Assembly (NCBI GenBank): GCA_964590255.1
Contig: CAZPYA010000059.1
Span: 1-32,932, forward strand
Length of the DNA: 32,932 nt
Source: JAKIYB01 sp964590255
Lineage (GTDB): Bacteria > Armatimonadota > Hebobacteria > CAIYQO01
Direction of reading: 5' to 3'
In this document: positions 16,212 to 23,138 of the stretch, piece by piece
Layout: each line of letters begins with the position of its first letter
Numbering within the stretch: position 1 is the first letter of the stretch
Position numbers and translations under genes: made by a program
Notes under the pieces: model-generated
Seen by the model: the letters and a program-made list of their open reading frames with translations, nothing else
Told to the model about the DNA's origin: nothing
Databases searched by the model: none

Positions 16212-17447
16212 TCAATACCCAATATCATCGATGACTTCCCGCACAATCTTCACCCATTCGCGCAACCGCCAGGGTTCCCCTTCCACCGTTTCGATGTCCT
16301 TCAGGGTAATGTCGATGTGCTGGCCGCGGGTCATGTCCAGCGCGTCGCGGGTGGTGCGGCGGATGTGCTCGGGGTCGAAGCCGTAGCTGACCGTCTCCGT
16401 CGGGTTGGGACGCCAGGAGATGACGTAGTCCGTGCCGATCTGCTCGGCGCAACGGCGCAGGTTGGCTCGCGGGGCGACGGCGATGCGGCGCAGGTTGTTG
16501 AGTTGCCGCAGCATGTCGATCTTCTCCGTCAGGTCCTCGCAGCACCCGTAGGCGGCCAGGCCGAAGGACTCGATGATCGGTTGCTGATACTGCAGCAGGA
16601 ACTCGTCGTGCATGCGCGGGGAAACAGCGGCGTATTCCTGCGCGGCGCAAAAGACCCAGAGCTGCTTGCGCGTGACGGGCTCGATATCGGGGGCGGGATC
16701 CGGCAGCTCCTCGGCGTAGGTCATCGCCTGATTCTGGTGGTCGCACAGGCGCCAGTCGCCGGCGGCTTCGGCCTGCGCCTGCGCGGCAAGGATGCCGTCG
16801 CGCATGAAGGCGAGGGTTTCGTGCAGCCACTCCGGGTTGTCCGCCATGTCCCACATGATCTGCTCCAGCCCGCGCAGGTAGGCGAGGCTGTTGGCGATGT
16901 CGGCGTTCCATACGTTCCACGCTGGGGCGCGGTCGACGATCACCGGCAGGATGTCGCCCAGCGCGTCCTGAACCTTCGCGTGGCGTGCGGCGGTGGCTGC
17001 CTCATCAATCTCGTGCTTCGGCGCGACCATCTTCCTGCTGTCCGCCAACTCTTTGATGGGCGGATCGAACATCCACGAGCCTTTGCGATCCGGGCTGAGG
17101 ATGCGGTTGATGCGCAGACCCCACAGGCCTTCCGACGGCAAGACGTGCGCCGCGGAAACGCTGATCCAGCGGTTGAAGGTGTAGTCATCGCCGGTGGCCG
17201 CATGGCAGAGCATCAGCCGCAGCCAGCCTTCGTAGGATCGCCAATCGGGGTCTTCGCAGGCGGTGATTTGCAGCGCCGGTACGTCGTCGCGCGGGATGGC
17301 GCGCACGTAGATGGGAGGGCGCGTCATCTGCAGGCTATTGTGCCGGCGCCACAGATCGCGTTTCTCGCGCTGATCGTCGGCGTCGCAGACGTCGCGATAA
17401 CGCAACGCCAGGTCGCGAAGAACAACGATATCGTGCGGTACGGCCAC
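16212..17447 (-). CDS. URO-D-like TIM-barrel protein 2
   Basis: This 411-residue cytoplasmic protein is from a divergent branch of the URO-D/cobalamin-independent methionine-synthase-like superfamily. Marks include an N-terminal helix with LWRRHNSLQMTRPPIYV, then AYLRGLEQIMWDMADNPEWL and AAYGCCEDLTEKIDMLRQL, then a barrel end VAPRANLRRCAEQIG and WRPNPTETV. The C-terminus reads HIDITLKDIETVEGEPWRLR. Such proteins are common in Planctomycetota, Lentisphaerota and Armatimonadota next to sugar-degrading genes, and none that I know has an assigned reaction. The start is GTG 17447 with GGAGGG 4 nt upstream. It heads the minus-strand group that continues with the first URO-D-like gene. A small hairpin and the long palindrome lie directly in front. 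Confidence 0.78.
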   Translation of the reverse strand: MAVPHDIVVLRDLALRYRDVCDADDQREKRDLWRRHNSLQMTRPPIYVRAIPRDDVPALQITACEDPDWRSYEGWLRLMLCHAATGDDYTFNRWISVSAAHVLPSEGLWGLRINRILSPDRKGSWMFDPPIKELADSRKMVAPKHEIDEAATAARHAKVQDALGDILPVIVDRAPAWNVWNADIANSLAYLRGLEQIMWDMADNPEWLHETLAFMRDGILAAQAQAEAAGDWRLCDHQNQAMTYAEELPDPAPDIEPVTRKQLWVFCAAQEYAAVSPRMHDEFLLQYQQPIIESFGLAAYGCCEDLTEKIDMLRQLNNLRRIAVAPRANLRRCAEQIGTDYVISWRPNPTETVSYGFDPEHIRRTTRDALDMTRGQHIDITLKDIETVEGEPWRLREWVKIVREVIDDIGY

Positions 17448-17458
17448 GGATCCCTCCG

Positions 17459-17477
17459 GAGAGCTGTCTCTGCTCTC
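17459..17477 (-). promoter_or_regulatory. Small hairpin just before the URO-D-like 2 ribosome binding site
   Basis: GAGAGC and GCTCTC form a 6-bp stem with a 7-nt loop in the leader. The stem ends 2 nt from the GGAGGG ribosome binding site and directly abuts the long palindrome. It could modulate translation start, but nothing proves it. Confidence 0.25.
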
Positions 17478-17645
17478 TTAGAAACTATACGAAAAGGGCT
17501 TGCCGCCATCTCACGAGTCCTTTTCGCGTCTGGCGGCGTTGGAGTTCCTAGCATGTATGTCTCCATACACTCGCGGAACTCCGCCTTGCCAGCCACGAAA
17601 AATCCTTCGCGATCTAGCAACAATCCCTTCTCGTATAGTTTCTTA
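17478..17645. repeat. 168-bp imperfect palindrome (MITE-like or palindromic element)
   Basis: The outer 21 nt of each arm match at 19 of 21 positions (GAAACTATACGA and GAAGGG/AAAAGGG), left arm 17478-17498 and right arm 17625-17645. Complementarity continues inward at about 70% over the 84-nt arms, with one single-base offset. It ends in GGAGTTCC/GGAACTCC and CATACA/TGTATG at the centre. The ends are flanked by TTA on both sides (17478-17480 and 17643-17645), as for a small target duplication. This fits a miniature inverted-repeat element with no transposase of its own. The minus strand also stays open right through it (KKLYEKGLLLDREGFFV and so on), as happens with palindromic elements inserted in coding sequence. 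Confidence 0.65.
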
Positions 17646-17707
17646 ACTTTGACCCGCTCGGCAAACTCCCTGCCTGTCAGTCGCAATACATCCAAGCGTG
17701 ATCACGA

Positions 17708-17860
17708 TTATCCCATCTGAGCTACAGATACGGACATTGACACCGCAGGCCGATCACGGTACTTCACGCGCGGGATCTCGCGTATGGCATGGTCAATGAC
17801 CGCATCCCAATATGACTGCGCGATGTCCGCCTCGGTAATTGCACCACCACCGGTTGTATG
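17708..17860 (-). pseudogene. Decayed coding remnants in the gene-poor stretch 17448-17988
   Basis: This minus-strand frame reads ITEADIAQSYWDAVIDH, then AIREIPRVKYRDRPAVSMSV, and ends at TAA 17708, with no start codon. An adjacent upstream frame (~17860-17905) reads LEQGLSRILSHGAHDIQPVV and joins it only after a frameshift. Downstream another frame (17695 to ~17450) reads VLRLTGREFAERVKVKKLYE through the palindrome. All three lie on the same strand and look like protein, and their codons (TTG, CTA, ACA, ATA, AGA) are less GC-biased than their neighbours. I recognise no family. The simplest reading is one or two broken, formerly acquired genes. No tRNA or other RNA gene is present here. Confidence 0.35.
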
Positions 17861-17891
17861 TCATGCGCGCCGTGTGACAATATCCGCGACA

Positions 17892-17908
17892 GCCCCTGTT
17901 CAAGGGGC
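17892..17908 (-). terminator. Possible terminator hairpin after the prepilin-like gene
   Basis: GCCCCT (17892-17897) pairs with AGGGGC (17903-17908) around a 5-nt loop, about 80 nt beyond the prepilin-like stop. There is no U-run, so this is weak. Confidence 0.25.
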
Positions 17909-17988
17909 GTCGCTCGGCGGTATGGCCGTGTAAAGCCGTGCGGGCTGGCGGGTATAGCCAGGGGCAGAGAGTGGTGACATCAACTCCA

Positions 17989-19134
17989 TCAGTTGTAGCG
18001 GAACCAGCGCACCTTCGTGATGGTGGCCAGCGGGCGGACCCAGGAGGCGTTGCCGGTGGTCCACCACAGGCGCACTTTGGTGTTGTTGGCGATCATGGCG
18101 CGGAAGTCGCCGCTGAGGGTGGCGGTTAGGACGCCGGGGACGTTGCCGGCGTTGATGGCGGTGAGGGTGGCTTCGGTGCCACGGATGATCTTCAGCGCGA
18201 TCTTTTGCGGGGCGTTGTTCTGGATGTCGTTCATGTAGTCCATCGACGTGGCGCGGACGGGGGAGACGCGCGCCTCCTGGGTGACGCCGTTGGCGCTGAT
18301 GAAGTAGTATTGCGGGCCGCTGTGGCTGCCCACGCCCACCTGGATGGAATTGGGTAGCGGGTTGGCCGGGCTGCCGCTGCCGTCGTCGAAGAAGGCGACG
18401 CAGGACCAGCCGCTGTTCCAGGTGTCCTCGGATTTGTAGTCGCAGGTGACGCGCACGATGCTGGGCACCTGCCCGGGGGTAAGGACGTTGGCCGGCATCG
18501 TCGTCGCCGGCCCGGCGGTGAGCTTGCTGGTGGAGGACGCGGCATCGGCCATGCTGGCGATGTAGTCCCCCTGGTCGGGGGCCAGCCACCAGCCGGCGAA
18601 GATGAGCGAATCCGAGTAGCTGTTCGTCTTATCCTTCGGCGCATAGCCCACGTGGCCGTCGGCGTAACCGAGCACCGCGCCGTTGTTGTGGCGCAGGTCG
18701 ATCTCGGTGTCGAAGTCGCCGAAGGCGAAATTCTTCGTGGTGCTGCTGGCCTTCAGGTCAGCGAGCATGATCGTTTGCGCGGGGTTCCACAACTCGCCCA
18801 TCGCCAGGCCGAACATGGTCATGTTGTAGCCGTATTCGGGGGCCTGGTTGGTGCCCTTGCCGGTTTTCGTGGGGCAGTCATAGATGCTGGGGCCGTTGTA
18901 GCTAACCAGCAGCGCCGCCCACGCCTGTACCTTCGGGTCGGGCAGCAACATCTCTTCGTGGTCCTGCGCATACATCGACACCGCCACGGAGATCTGCCGC
19001 ACATTGTTCATGCAGTTCGTCTGCCGCGCTTTTTCCCGCGCCTTGGCGAACACGGGGAAGAGAATGGCGGCGAGAATCGCGATGATGGCGATGACCACCA
19101 ATAGTTCGATAAGCGTAAACCCGGACTTGCGCAT
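17989..19134 (-). CDS. Type IV prepilin-like protein with H-x9-DG motif (DUF1559-like)
   Basis: This 381-residue protein begins MRKSGFTLIELLVVIAIIAI, a class III prepilin signal cut before Phe by a prepilin peptidase, followed by the hydrophobic helix and FPVFAKAREKARQTNCMNNV. The H-x9-DG motif of this family (HNNGAVLGYADG) occurs near residue 170. The rest (~180-381) is a beta-rich, Ser/Thr/Asn-rich domain without Cys-rich features. Such pseudopilins are very abundant in Armatimonadota and Planctomycetota and are usually solitary, as here: no pilus assembly genes are near. They may display binding domains or be exported by a type II-like system; the role is unknown. ATG 19134 is chosen because the signal starts there and GAGGTAGG precedes it. 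Confidence 0.88.
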   Translation of the reverse strand: MRKSGFTLIELLVVIAIIAILAAILFPVFAKAREKARQTNCMNNVRQISVAVSMYAQDHEEMLLPDPKVQAWAALLVSYNGPSIYDCPTKTGKGTNQAPEYGYNMTMFGLAMGELWNPAQTIMLADLKASSTTKNFAFGDFDTEIDLRHNNGAVLGYADGHVGYAPKDKTNSYSDSLIFAGWWLAPDQGDYIASMADAASSTSKLTAGPATTMPANVLTPGQVPSIVRVTCDYKSEDTWNSGWSCVAFFDDGSGSPANPLPNSIQVGVGSHSGPQYYFISANGVTQEARVSPVRATSMDYMNDIQNNAPQKIALKIIRGTEATLTAINAGNVPGVLTATLSGDFRAMIANNTKVRLWWTTGNASWVRPLATITKVRWFRYN

Positions 19135-19154
19135 GGTACCTACCTCAAGCACAG

Positions 19155-19163
19155 AGTATACCA
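19155..19163 (-). promoter_or_regulatory. Extended -10 promoter of the prepilin-like gene
   Basis: On the minus strand TGGTATACT fits the extended -10 pattern TGnTATAAT. It lies 20 nt before the ATG inside an unusually AT-rich stretch (19155-19185) in otherwise GC-rich DNA. No -35 is evident, as is usual for this class. Nothing else is visible between 19164 and 19400. Confidence 0.45.
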
Positions 19164-19416
19164 ATATAACATATATTCCATATTTCGGGAGCCTGGTGAT
19201 ACCGCAACTGCTTTACGATGTGATACCCCCCGACGGGCTACTGCAACAGGCTACGAGAAGGAAAGCGAATAAGAATAGCACAGGGCGCTGAAAGATGTGA
19301 ACAGTGTTTGGGAAAGCAACGGCAGGGATTCCATCGCCATCCGCGAAAAATCAGCAGCAGGATTGCATTTCGAGGTTCATGAAGGCACAGCTACAGCGAG
19401 AAGGAGCTTCACGATT

Positions 19417-21249
19417 ATGCCGACCTCACATCGTCTGTATGTCTCGCGCGAGCGCTGGGCGCGCCTGCGCCACCTGCCCGACCACCCGCTGGTGGCCGAC
19501 GCCGCGGCGAAGTTGGCGGCGGACGCCGACCGCTATGCCGCGGATCGCGTCATCACCGTGAACGAGACCGGGCACAACTGGCACCTCATCCGCGCCCGCC
19601 ACGCGCAGTCGCGCATCGTCACGCTGCTGGTGCGCTATGGCGTCACCGGCGACCGGCGCTATCGCGACGCCGCCCTCGACTATCTGCGCGACATGGCGGG
19701 GTGGGAATACTGGTCGTGGATCAAATGGCGCGAAGGCATCAGCGATCCCGACGCGATTTTCGACCTCTCCTACGGCGAAAACGCCACCACGCTGGCGTTG
19801 CTGTCCGACTGGCTGGCCGAGGAGCTGACGGACGACGAGCGCGCGCTGCTCGTTGACACCGCCCGCCGGCGCGCGCTGCGGCCCTACCTGGCGCGCAACG
19901 GCACGCCCGGCGCGGAGATGTGGTATTATCGCTCGCCGAACAGCAACTGGAACACCGTATGCAACGGCGGCGCCGGCATGCTGGCGCTGGCGCTGGGCGC
20001 CGCCGCCCCGGAGAGCGCGCGGGTGCTGAAACTCGTGGAGGAGGGGGTGCGCCATTACTTCGAGTTCCTCGACGAGGACGGCGCCTGGCCCGAGGGCATC
20101 GGCTACTGGGGCTACGGCCACCGCTACGGCTACATGTATCTGCTCAGCCACGAGCGCGCCACTGGCCGGCCGCACCCGCTGCTGGAGCGCCCGGGCAGCC
20201 GCAACACGCTGCGCTTCCCCTTCCTCTTCTCGCCCAACGGCGTGCCGGCGTCCTTCGGCGACGTCAACCATTTCTTCCCGCTGCCGTTCATCTACGCCGC
20301 CGCCGAGCGCTGCGGTATGCCGGATATCCTCGCGGAGACGGATCGCCGCCTGGCCGCCGCGTCGCTGCCGCCGGATGAAGAATGGCCGACCAGCGCGGAA
20401 CTGCTGCTGCTGCACCCCGGCCGCATCGATGAACCGGCGGCATACCCCTGGCCGCGCGTGGCGGTGCAGGCCGGCCTGGAGTGGGGCTACCTGGCCGACC
20501 GCTGGCCGTCGCCGGGACTGTATGCCTCGGTGCGCGGCGGCACCACCGACGCCCCGCACACCCACCAGGACCTGACCAGCCTGCACGTCGTCGTCGGGCA
20601 GGAGGCGCTTATCGAGAATATCGGCGCCGATGATTATCTCGATACCACCTTCAGCAACCGACGCTTCGAGCTGTACGAGATGGCCGCCGCCTCGAAAAAC
20701 GTCATGCTGGTGAACGGCGTGGGCGTGCCGCATCCCGGCACGGTCGCCGCGCGCCGCATCGATGGCGAGGGGTGGGAGGGTATCCTGCTCGACGCCACCG
20801 CCGCCGCCAATGTCGGCTCCCCCGTGCAGCGGTACGACCGCGCGGTGCTGCTGCTCGGCGGCCAGGCGCTGCTCATCCTCGACCGCGCCTGCCTCGCGCA
20901 CGCCGCGCTGGGCGAGGTGCGCTTCCACACCCGCGCGGCAGTGCGGTGCTACCCCACGTCCGCGCTGCTCACCGGCCGGCGCGCGGCGCTGCACCTGGCC
21001 GTTGCCGCCAACGTCCCCAGCCGGCTGCAGCGCAGCCTGGGGCTGCCCACCTCCCCGTCGCGCGATCCGGAGGCGGTGCTGCGCTGGATGAGCCACGGCA
21101 AGCACCCGGAACTCCTCTTCGCCACCCTCCTCACCCCCAACGCCACCGGCCGCGTGCGCCTCTCCCCCGCCAAAGGCGCCGTGCGCGCCTCCGGCCCCGG
21201 CTTCGACGTGACGCTGCGCTGGACGGAGGACGGCCTGGAACCGGCATGA
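19417..21249 (+). CDS. Heparinase II/III-like protein, probably cytoplasmic
   Basis: This 610-residue protein has no signal peptide. Residues ~1-350 form a helical toroid-like domain (AGWEYWSWIKWREG, YYRSPNSNWNTVCNGGAGM, DGAWPEGIGYWGYGHRYGY). Residues ~365-600 form the heparinase II/III C-terminal beta-sandwich with its hallmark HTHQDLTSLHVVVG and then LIENIGADDYLD. The NSNWN and EGIGYWGYG stretches are the kind of substrate-cleft motifs found in oligosaccharide lyases of this fold. It would act on unsaturated or acidic oligosaccharides in the cytoplasm; the substrate is unknown. ATG 19417 is preceded by AAGGAG at 10 nt. It is a single-gene unit pointing away from the prepilin-like gene. Confidence 0.82.
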   Translation: MPTSHRLYVSRERWARLRHLPDHPLVADAAAKLAADADRYAADRVITVNETGHNWHLIRARHAQSRIVTLLVRYGVTGDRRYRDAALDYLRDMAGWEYWSWIKWREGISDPDAIFDLSYGENATTLALLSDWLAEELTDDERALLVDTARRRALRPYLARNGTPGAEMWYYRSPNSNWNTVCNGGAGMLALALGAAAPESARVLKLVEEGVRHYFEFLDEDGAWPEGIGYWGYGHRYGYMYLLSHERATGRPHPLLERPGSRNTLRFPFLFSPNGVPASFGDVNHFFPLPFIYAAAERCGMPDILAETDRRLAAASLPPDEEWPTSAELLLLHPGRIDEPAAYPWPRVAVQAGLEWGYLADRWPSPGLYASVRGGTTDAPHTHQDLTSLHVVVGQEALIENIGADDYLDTTFSNRRFELYEMAAASKNVMLVNGVGVPHPGTVAARRIDGEGWEGILLDATAAANVGSPVQRYDRAVLLLGGQALLILDRACLAHAALGEVRFHTRAAVRCYPTSALLTGRRAALHLAVAANVPSRLQRSLGLPTSPSRDPEAVLRWMSHGKHPELLFATLLTPNATGRVRLSPAKGAVRASGPGFDVTLRWTEDGLEPA

Positions 21250-21255
21250 CAGCCG

Positions 21256-21314
21256 CACCTTACCCCCGCCTTACCCCTGACCATGGAAAAATCTGAAAAA
21301 CCGGGGGTAAGGTG
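21256..21314 (+). terminator. 13-bp perfect inverted repeat after the heparinase-like gene
   Basis: CACCTTACCCCCG (21256-21268) and CGGGGGTAAGGTG (21302-21314) are perfect complements around a 33-nt A-rich loop. A second CCTTACCCC (21270-21278) inside the loop could compete for the same right arm, giving two alternative hairpins. It starts 6 nt after the stop, as a terminator would, but no U-tract follows. The remainder to 21462 shows nothing clear. Confidence 0.45.
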
Positions 21315-21462
21315 GCGGGTATAGGGTTGTTACAATACTCACGCGGTCTAGAGATGGCCGCGCTCCTGTATAGGCGGCAGTTTAGCAGATTCAGCGTATT
21401 TTGTCAAGCATATGTTTGCAATAGTCGAGGCGTGGGGCGCGCCACCCTGAACACATATCGCG

Positions 21463-21484
21463 GCGACACGCGCTGCGTGTTCGC
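21463..21484 (-). terminator. Hairpin at the end of the SGNH hydrolase gene
   Basis: GCGACACGC pairs with GCGTGTTCGC with one bulged base and a 3-nt loop. The stem touches the stop codon of the minus-strand gene. No U-run follows. Confidence 0.25.
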
Positions 21485-22200
21485 TACCCCAGACCTTCCC
21501 AGGGGAAGACCGGTGACACGTCGAAGTGTGGGGCGATTTCGCGGAAGAAGACGAGGTGGCCCAGCGCGCCGGGGTGGATGGCGTCCGCCATGCGCGGCCA
21601 CAGGCCGGTGGGGTCGGCGACGGGGTGTTTTACCGCAAAATGCTGGGTGGTCCACTGTGTGTAGTGGTCCACCACCGGGCAGTCCAGCGCCGCGCCCACC
21701 TCGACGATGGCGGTGGCGTATTCGCGCAGCGTGCGGCGGGGCGTTTCCCACGCTTTGCCCGGCGCCGGCTGCTCGGGCGGCAGCGGCAGGCCATGCACCG
21801 TCACCACCGGGTTCGGCGTGCGCAGCAGCACCTCGCTGCCACAACGGGCGCGGATCGTCTCGATCATCGCCCGCAAATTCGCCCGAAACGCGTCCAGCCG
21901 CTCCTGCCCGCCGATGGCGTCATTCATGCCATAACTGATGATGACGCAGTCCGGCGCGTAGCGCAGGCAATCGCGCTCCAGCCGCTCCATCCCCCGCGCC
22001 ACCGACCACCCGCACTGCGCGGTGTTGATGACGGTGCACACGTCCGCCCCATACGCCTCAAACAGCGCCTCGTTCAGATACCCCACCCAGTTCATCCGCC
22101 CCTGGGTGTGAAACGTCAGCGCCGTATTTGAATCCCCCAGCGCCACAATGGTCGTGAAGTCGCCGGCGCGCAGTTGTTGCAGGGTACGGGTGAGCGGCAT
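21484..22200 (-). CDS. SGNH/GDSL-type hydrolase
   Basis: This 238-residue protein is predicted to be an esterase or deacetylase of the SGNH superfamily. Block I is IVALGDSNT with the nucleophile Ser at residue 24. Block III is ISYGMNDAIGG with the oxyanion Asn. Block V is DAIHPGALGH with the catalytic Asp and His. The Gly of block II falls in NTAQCGWSVARG. No signal peptide is visible, so it would act in the cytoplasm, perhaps removing acetyl groups from sugars produced by neighbouring enzymes. AGGAG lies 6 nt before the ATG. A MITE-like palindrome lies 44 nt upstream and may have displaced or supplied its promoter. Confidence 0.87.
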   Translation of the reverse strand: MPLTRTLQQLRAGDFTTIVALGDSNTALTFHTQGRMNWVGYLNEALFEAYGADVCTVINTAQCGWSVARGMERLERDCLRYAPDCVIISYGMNDAIGGQERLDAFRANLRAMIETIRARCGSEVLLRTPNPVVTVHGLPLPPEQPAPGKAWETPRRTLREYATAIVEVGAALDCPVVDHYTQWTTQHFAVKHPVADPTGLWPRMADAIHPGALGHLVFFREIAPHFDVSPVFPWEGLG

Positions 22201-22243
22201 ATGTAACTCCTGTGTCGTTATTGGTCCGTCCGCTGGTGGGCGG

Positions 22244-22330
22244 ATAAATGGTGACAGGAACCGTTTTCCTGAGGTTGCCTAATCGAGAACCTGTTCCGGA
22301 CTTGGGAAAACGGTTGCCGTCACCATTTAT
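22244..22330. mobile_element. 87-bp MITE-like palindromic repeat
   Basis: The terminal 26 nt of each side match as inverted repeats at 24 of 26 positions. The left arm 22244-22269 starts ATAAATGGTGAC and ends AACCGTTTTCC; the right arm is 22305-22330. An inner stem AGGTT/AACCT closes the element. It lies between two minus-strand genes (SGNH and hxlB) and encodes nothing. Size and terminal repeats fit a non-autonomous miniature element or a REP-like unit. No clear target duplication is seen. The 96 nt from 22331 to the hxlB stop show only two short AATACT repeats. Confidence 0.6.
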
Positions 22331-22426
22331 TTGTGCCGGCTACTTGAGCCTACAACGAGAAGACCACGATCCGGAATACTCAGCAACCCTTTACCGAACA
22401 CTGATCACTGAATACTCCTCACTTCC

Positions 22427-22987
22427 CTACTCCAAATTCGAGTGCCGCGCCATCATCATCGCGTCGTTCTGGCGCAGGCGGTCTTTGAGCATGAGGACGA
22501 TGGCGTCGAGTAGGAGCAACAGGGATTGCTCGAAGAGTGAGCCCATGGGCTGGATGGTGGTCACCCGTTCGTCTTCGCTGTGCTCGCGCACCGGGGCGGG
22601 GACGACGACGCGCATGTCGGCGAGTTGCCCGAGGGCCGATTCGAGGCGCGAGGTGAGCAGCGCCACCGTGCCGCCGGCCTTTTTCGCCGATTGCGCGGTG
22701 AGCACGGCGGTGACCGTCTCGCCGGAGCCGGAGCCGACCAGCAGCAGGTCGCCGGGCTGCAGGCCGGGGGTGGTGCTCTCGCCCACCACGTGGCAGTGGA
22801 TGTCCAGGTGCGTCAGGCGGATGGCGAAGGCGTTCATCATGTGGCCCGAGCGGCCGCGCCCCACCAGGAAGAGCCGCCGGGTGCGGATGATCGCCCACAC
22901 CAGCCGTTCCACCTCCGCCGGGTCCACCCGGCGCAACACGTCGCCCACTTCATCCACCATGGTTTGCGCATACACCGTGAAACTCAT
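22427..22987 (-). CDS. hxlB: 6-phospho-3-hexuloisomerase-like SIS-domain protein
   Basis: This 186-residue protein is a single SIS domain: LFLVGRGRSGHMMNAFAIRL, GESTTPGLQPGDLLLVGSGSGET, and MGSLFEQSLLLLLDAIVLML near the end, with a C-terminal RHSNLE that matches the RHANLE end typical of PHI enzymes. PHI interconverts 3-hexulose-6-phosphate and fructose-6-phosphate in the ribulose monophosphate pathway. Its usual partner, the aldolase HPS (hxlA), is not in the window, so the protein may act on another phosphosugar. No ribosome binding site precedes the ATG, and the predicted promoter implies a leaderless mRNA. It is divergent from the large esterase gene. Confidence 0.82.
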   Translation of the reverse strand: MSFTVYAQTMVDEVGDVLRRVDPAEVERLVWAIIRTRRLFLVGRGRSGHMMNAFAIRLTHLDIHCHVVGESTTPGLQPGDLLLVGSGSGETVTAVLTAQSAKKAGGTVALLTSRLESALGQLADMRVVVPAPVREHSEDERVTTIQPMGSLFEQSLLLLLDAIVLMLKDRLRQNDAMMMARHSNLE

Positions 22988-22993
22988 GCCGCT

Positions 22994-23023
22994 ATTGTCG
23001 CGCCGGAGTTATCCGCGTGTCAA
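22994..23023 (-). promoter_or_regulatory. hxlB promoter, predicted leaderless
   Basis: On the minus strand a perfect -35 TTGACA (23023-23018), an 18-bp spacer and a -10 GACAAT (22999-22994) are followed after 6 nt by the hxlB ATG. Transcription would start at or within a base of the A of ATG. This agrees with the missing ribosome binding site. Confidence 0.6.
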
Positions 23024-23064
23024 GGCGTGGCGTGCCGTATCCGGCAACGCGACGGCCTGCCCCG

Positions 23065-23094
23065 TTGCATCGCCGCGCCCCCAGCGGGTATCAT
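23065..23094 (+). promoter_or_regulatory. Predicted promoter of the large esterase gene
   Basis: TTGCAT (23065-23070) and TATCAT (23089-23094) are separated by 18 bp and lie 45 nt before the ATG at 23139. They share the short divergent region with the hxlB promoter. The match is moderate. Confidence 0.35.
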
Positions 23095-23138
23095 GGTTAC
23101 GATTCCATCCGTTCGTCCGGCGTGAAAGGGCCCGGTGC

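Noticed and set aside
14952..17720. 922-codon open frame on the plus strand
   Set aside because: It lies opposite the two URO-D-like genes, has no family motifs, and its stop-free length follows from GC-rich codon bias in the true minus-strand genes.
17690..17740. tRNA-like string GTAGCTCAGATGGGATA on the minus strand
   Set aside because: It resembles a D-arm, but no anticodon stem, T-arm (GTTCGAATC type) or acceptor stem follows at the right distance.
19426..21258. 610-codon open frame on the minus strand
   Set aside because: Antisense to the heparinase-like gene, composed of low-complexity Ala/Gly/Arg stretches, with no motif.
22248..23138. In-frame N-terminal extension of the large esterase
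   Set aside because: It would run across the palindromic repeat and antisense to hxlB. The signal peptide and ribosome binding site place the start at 23139.
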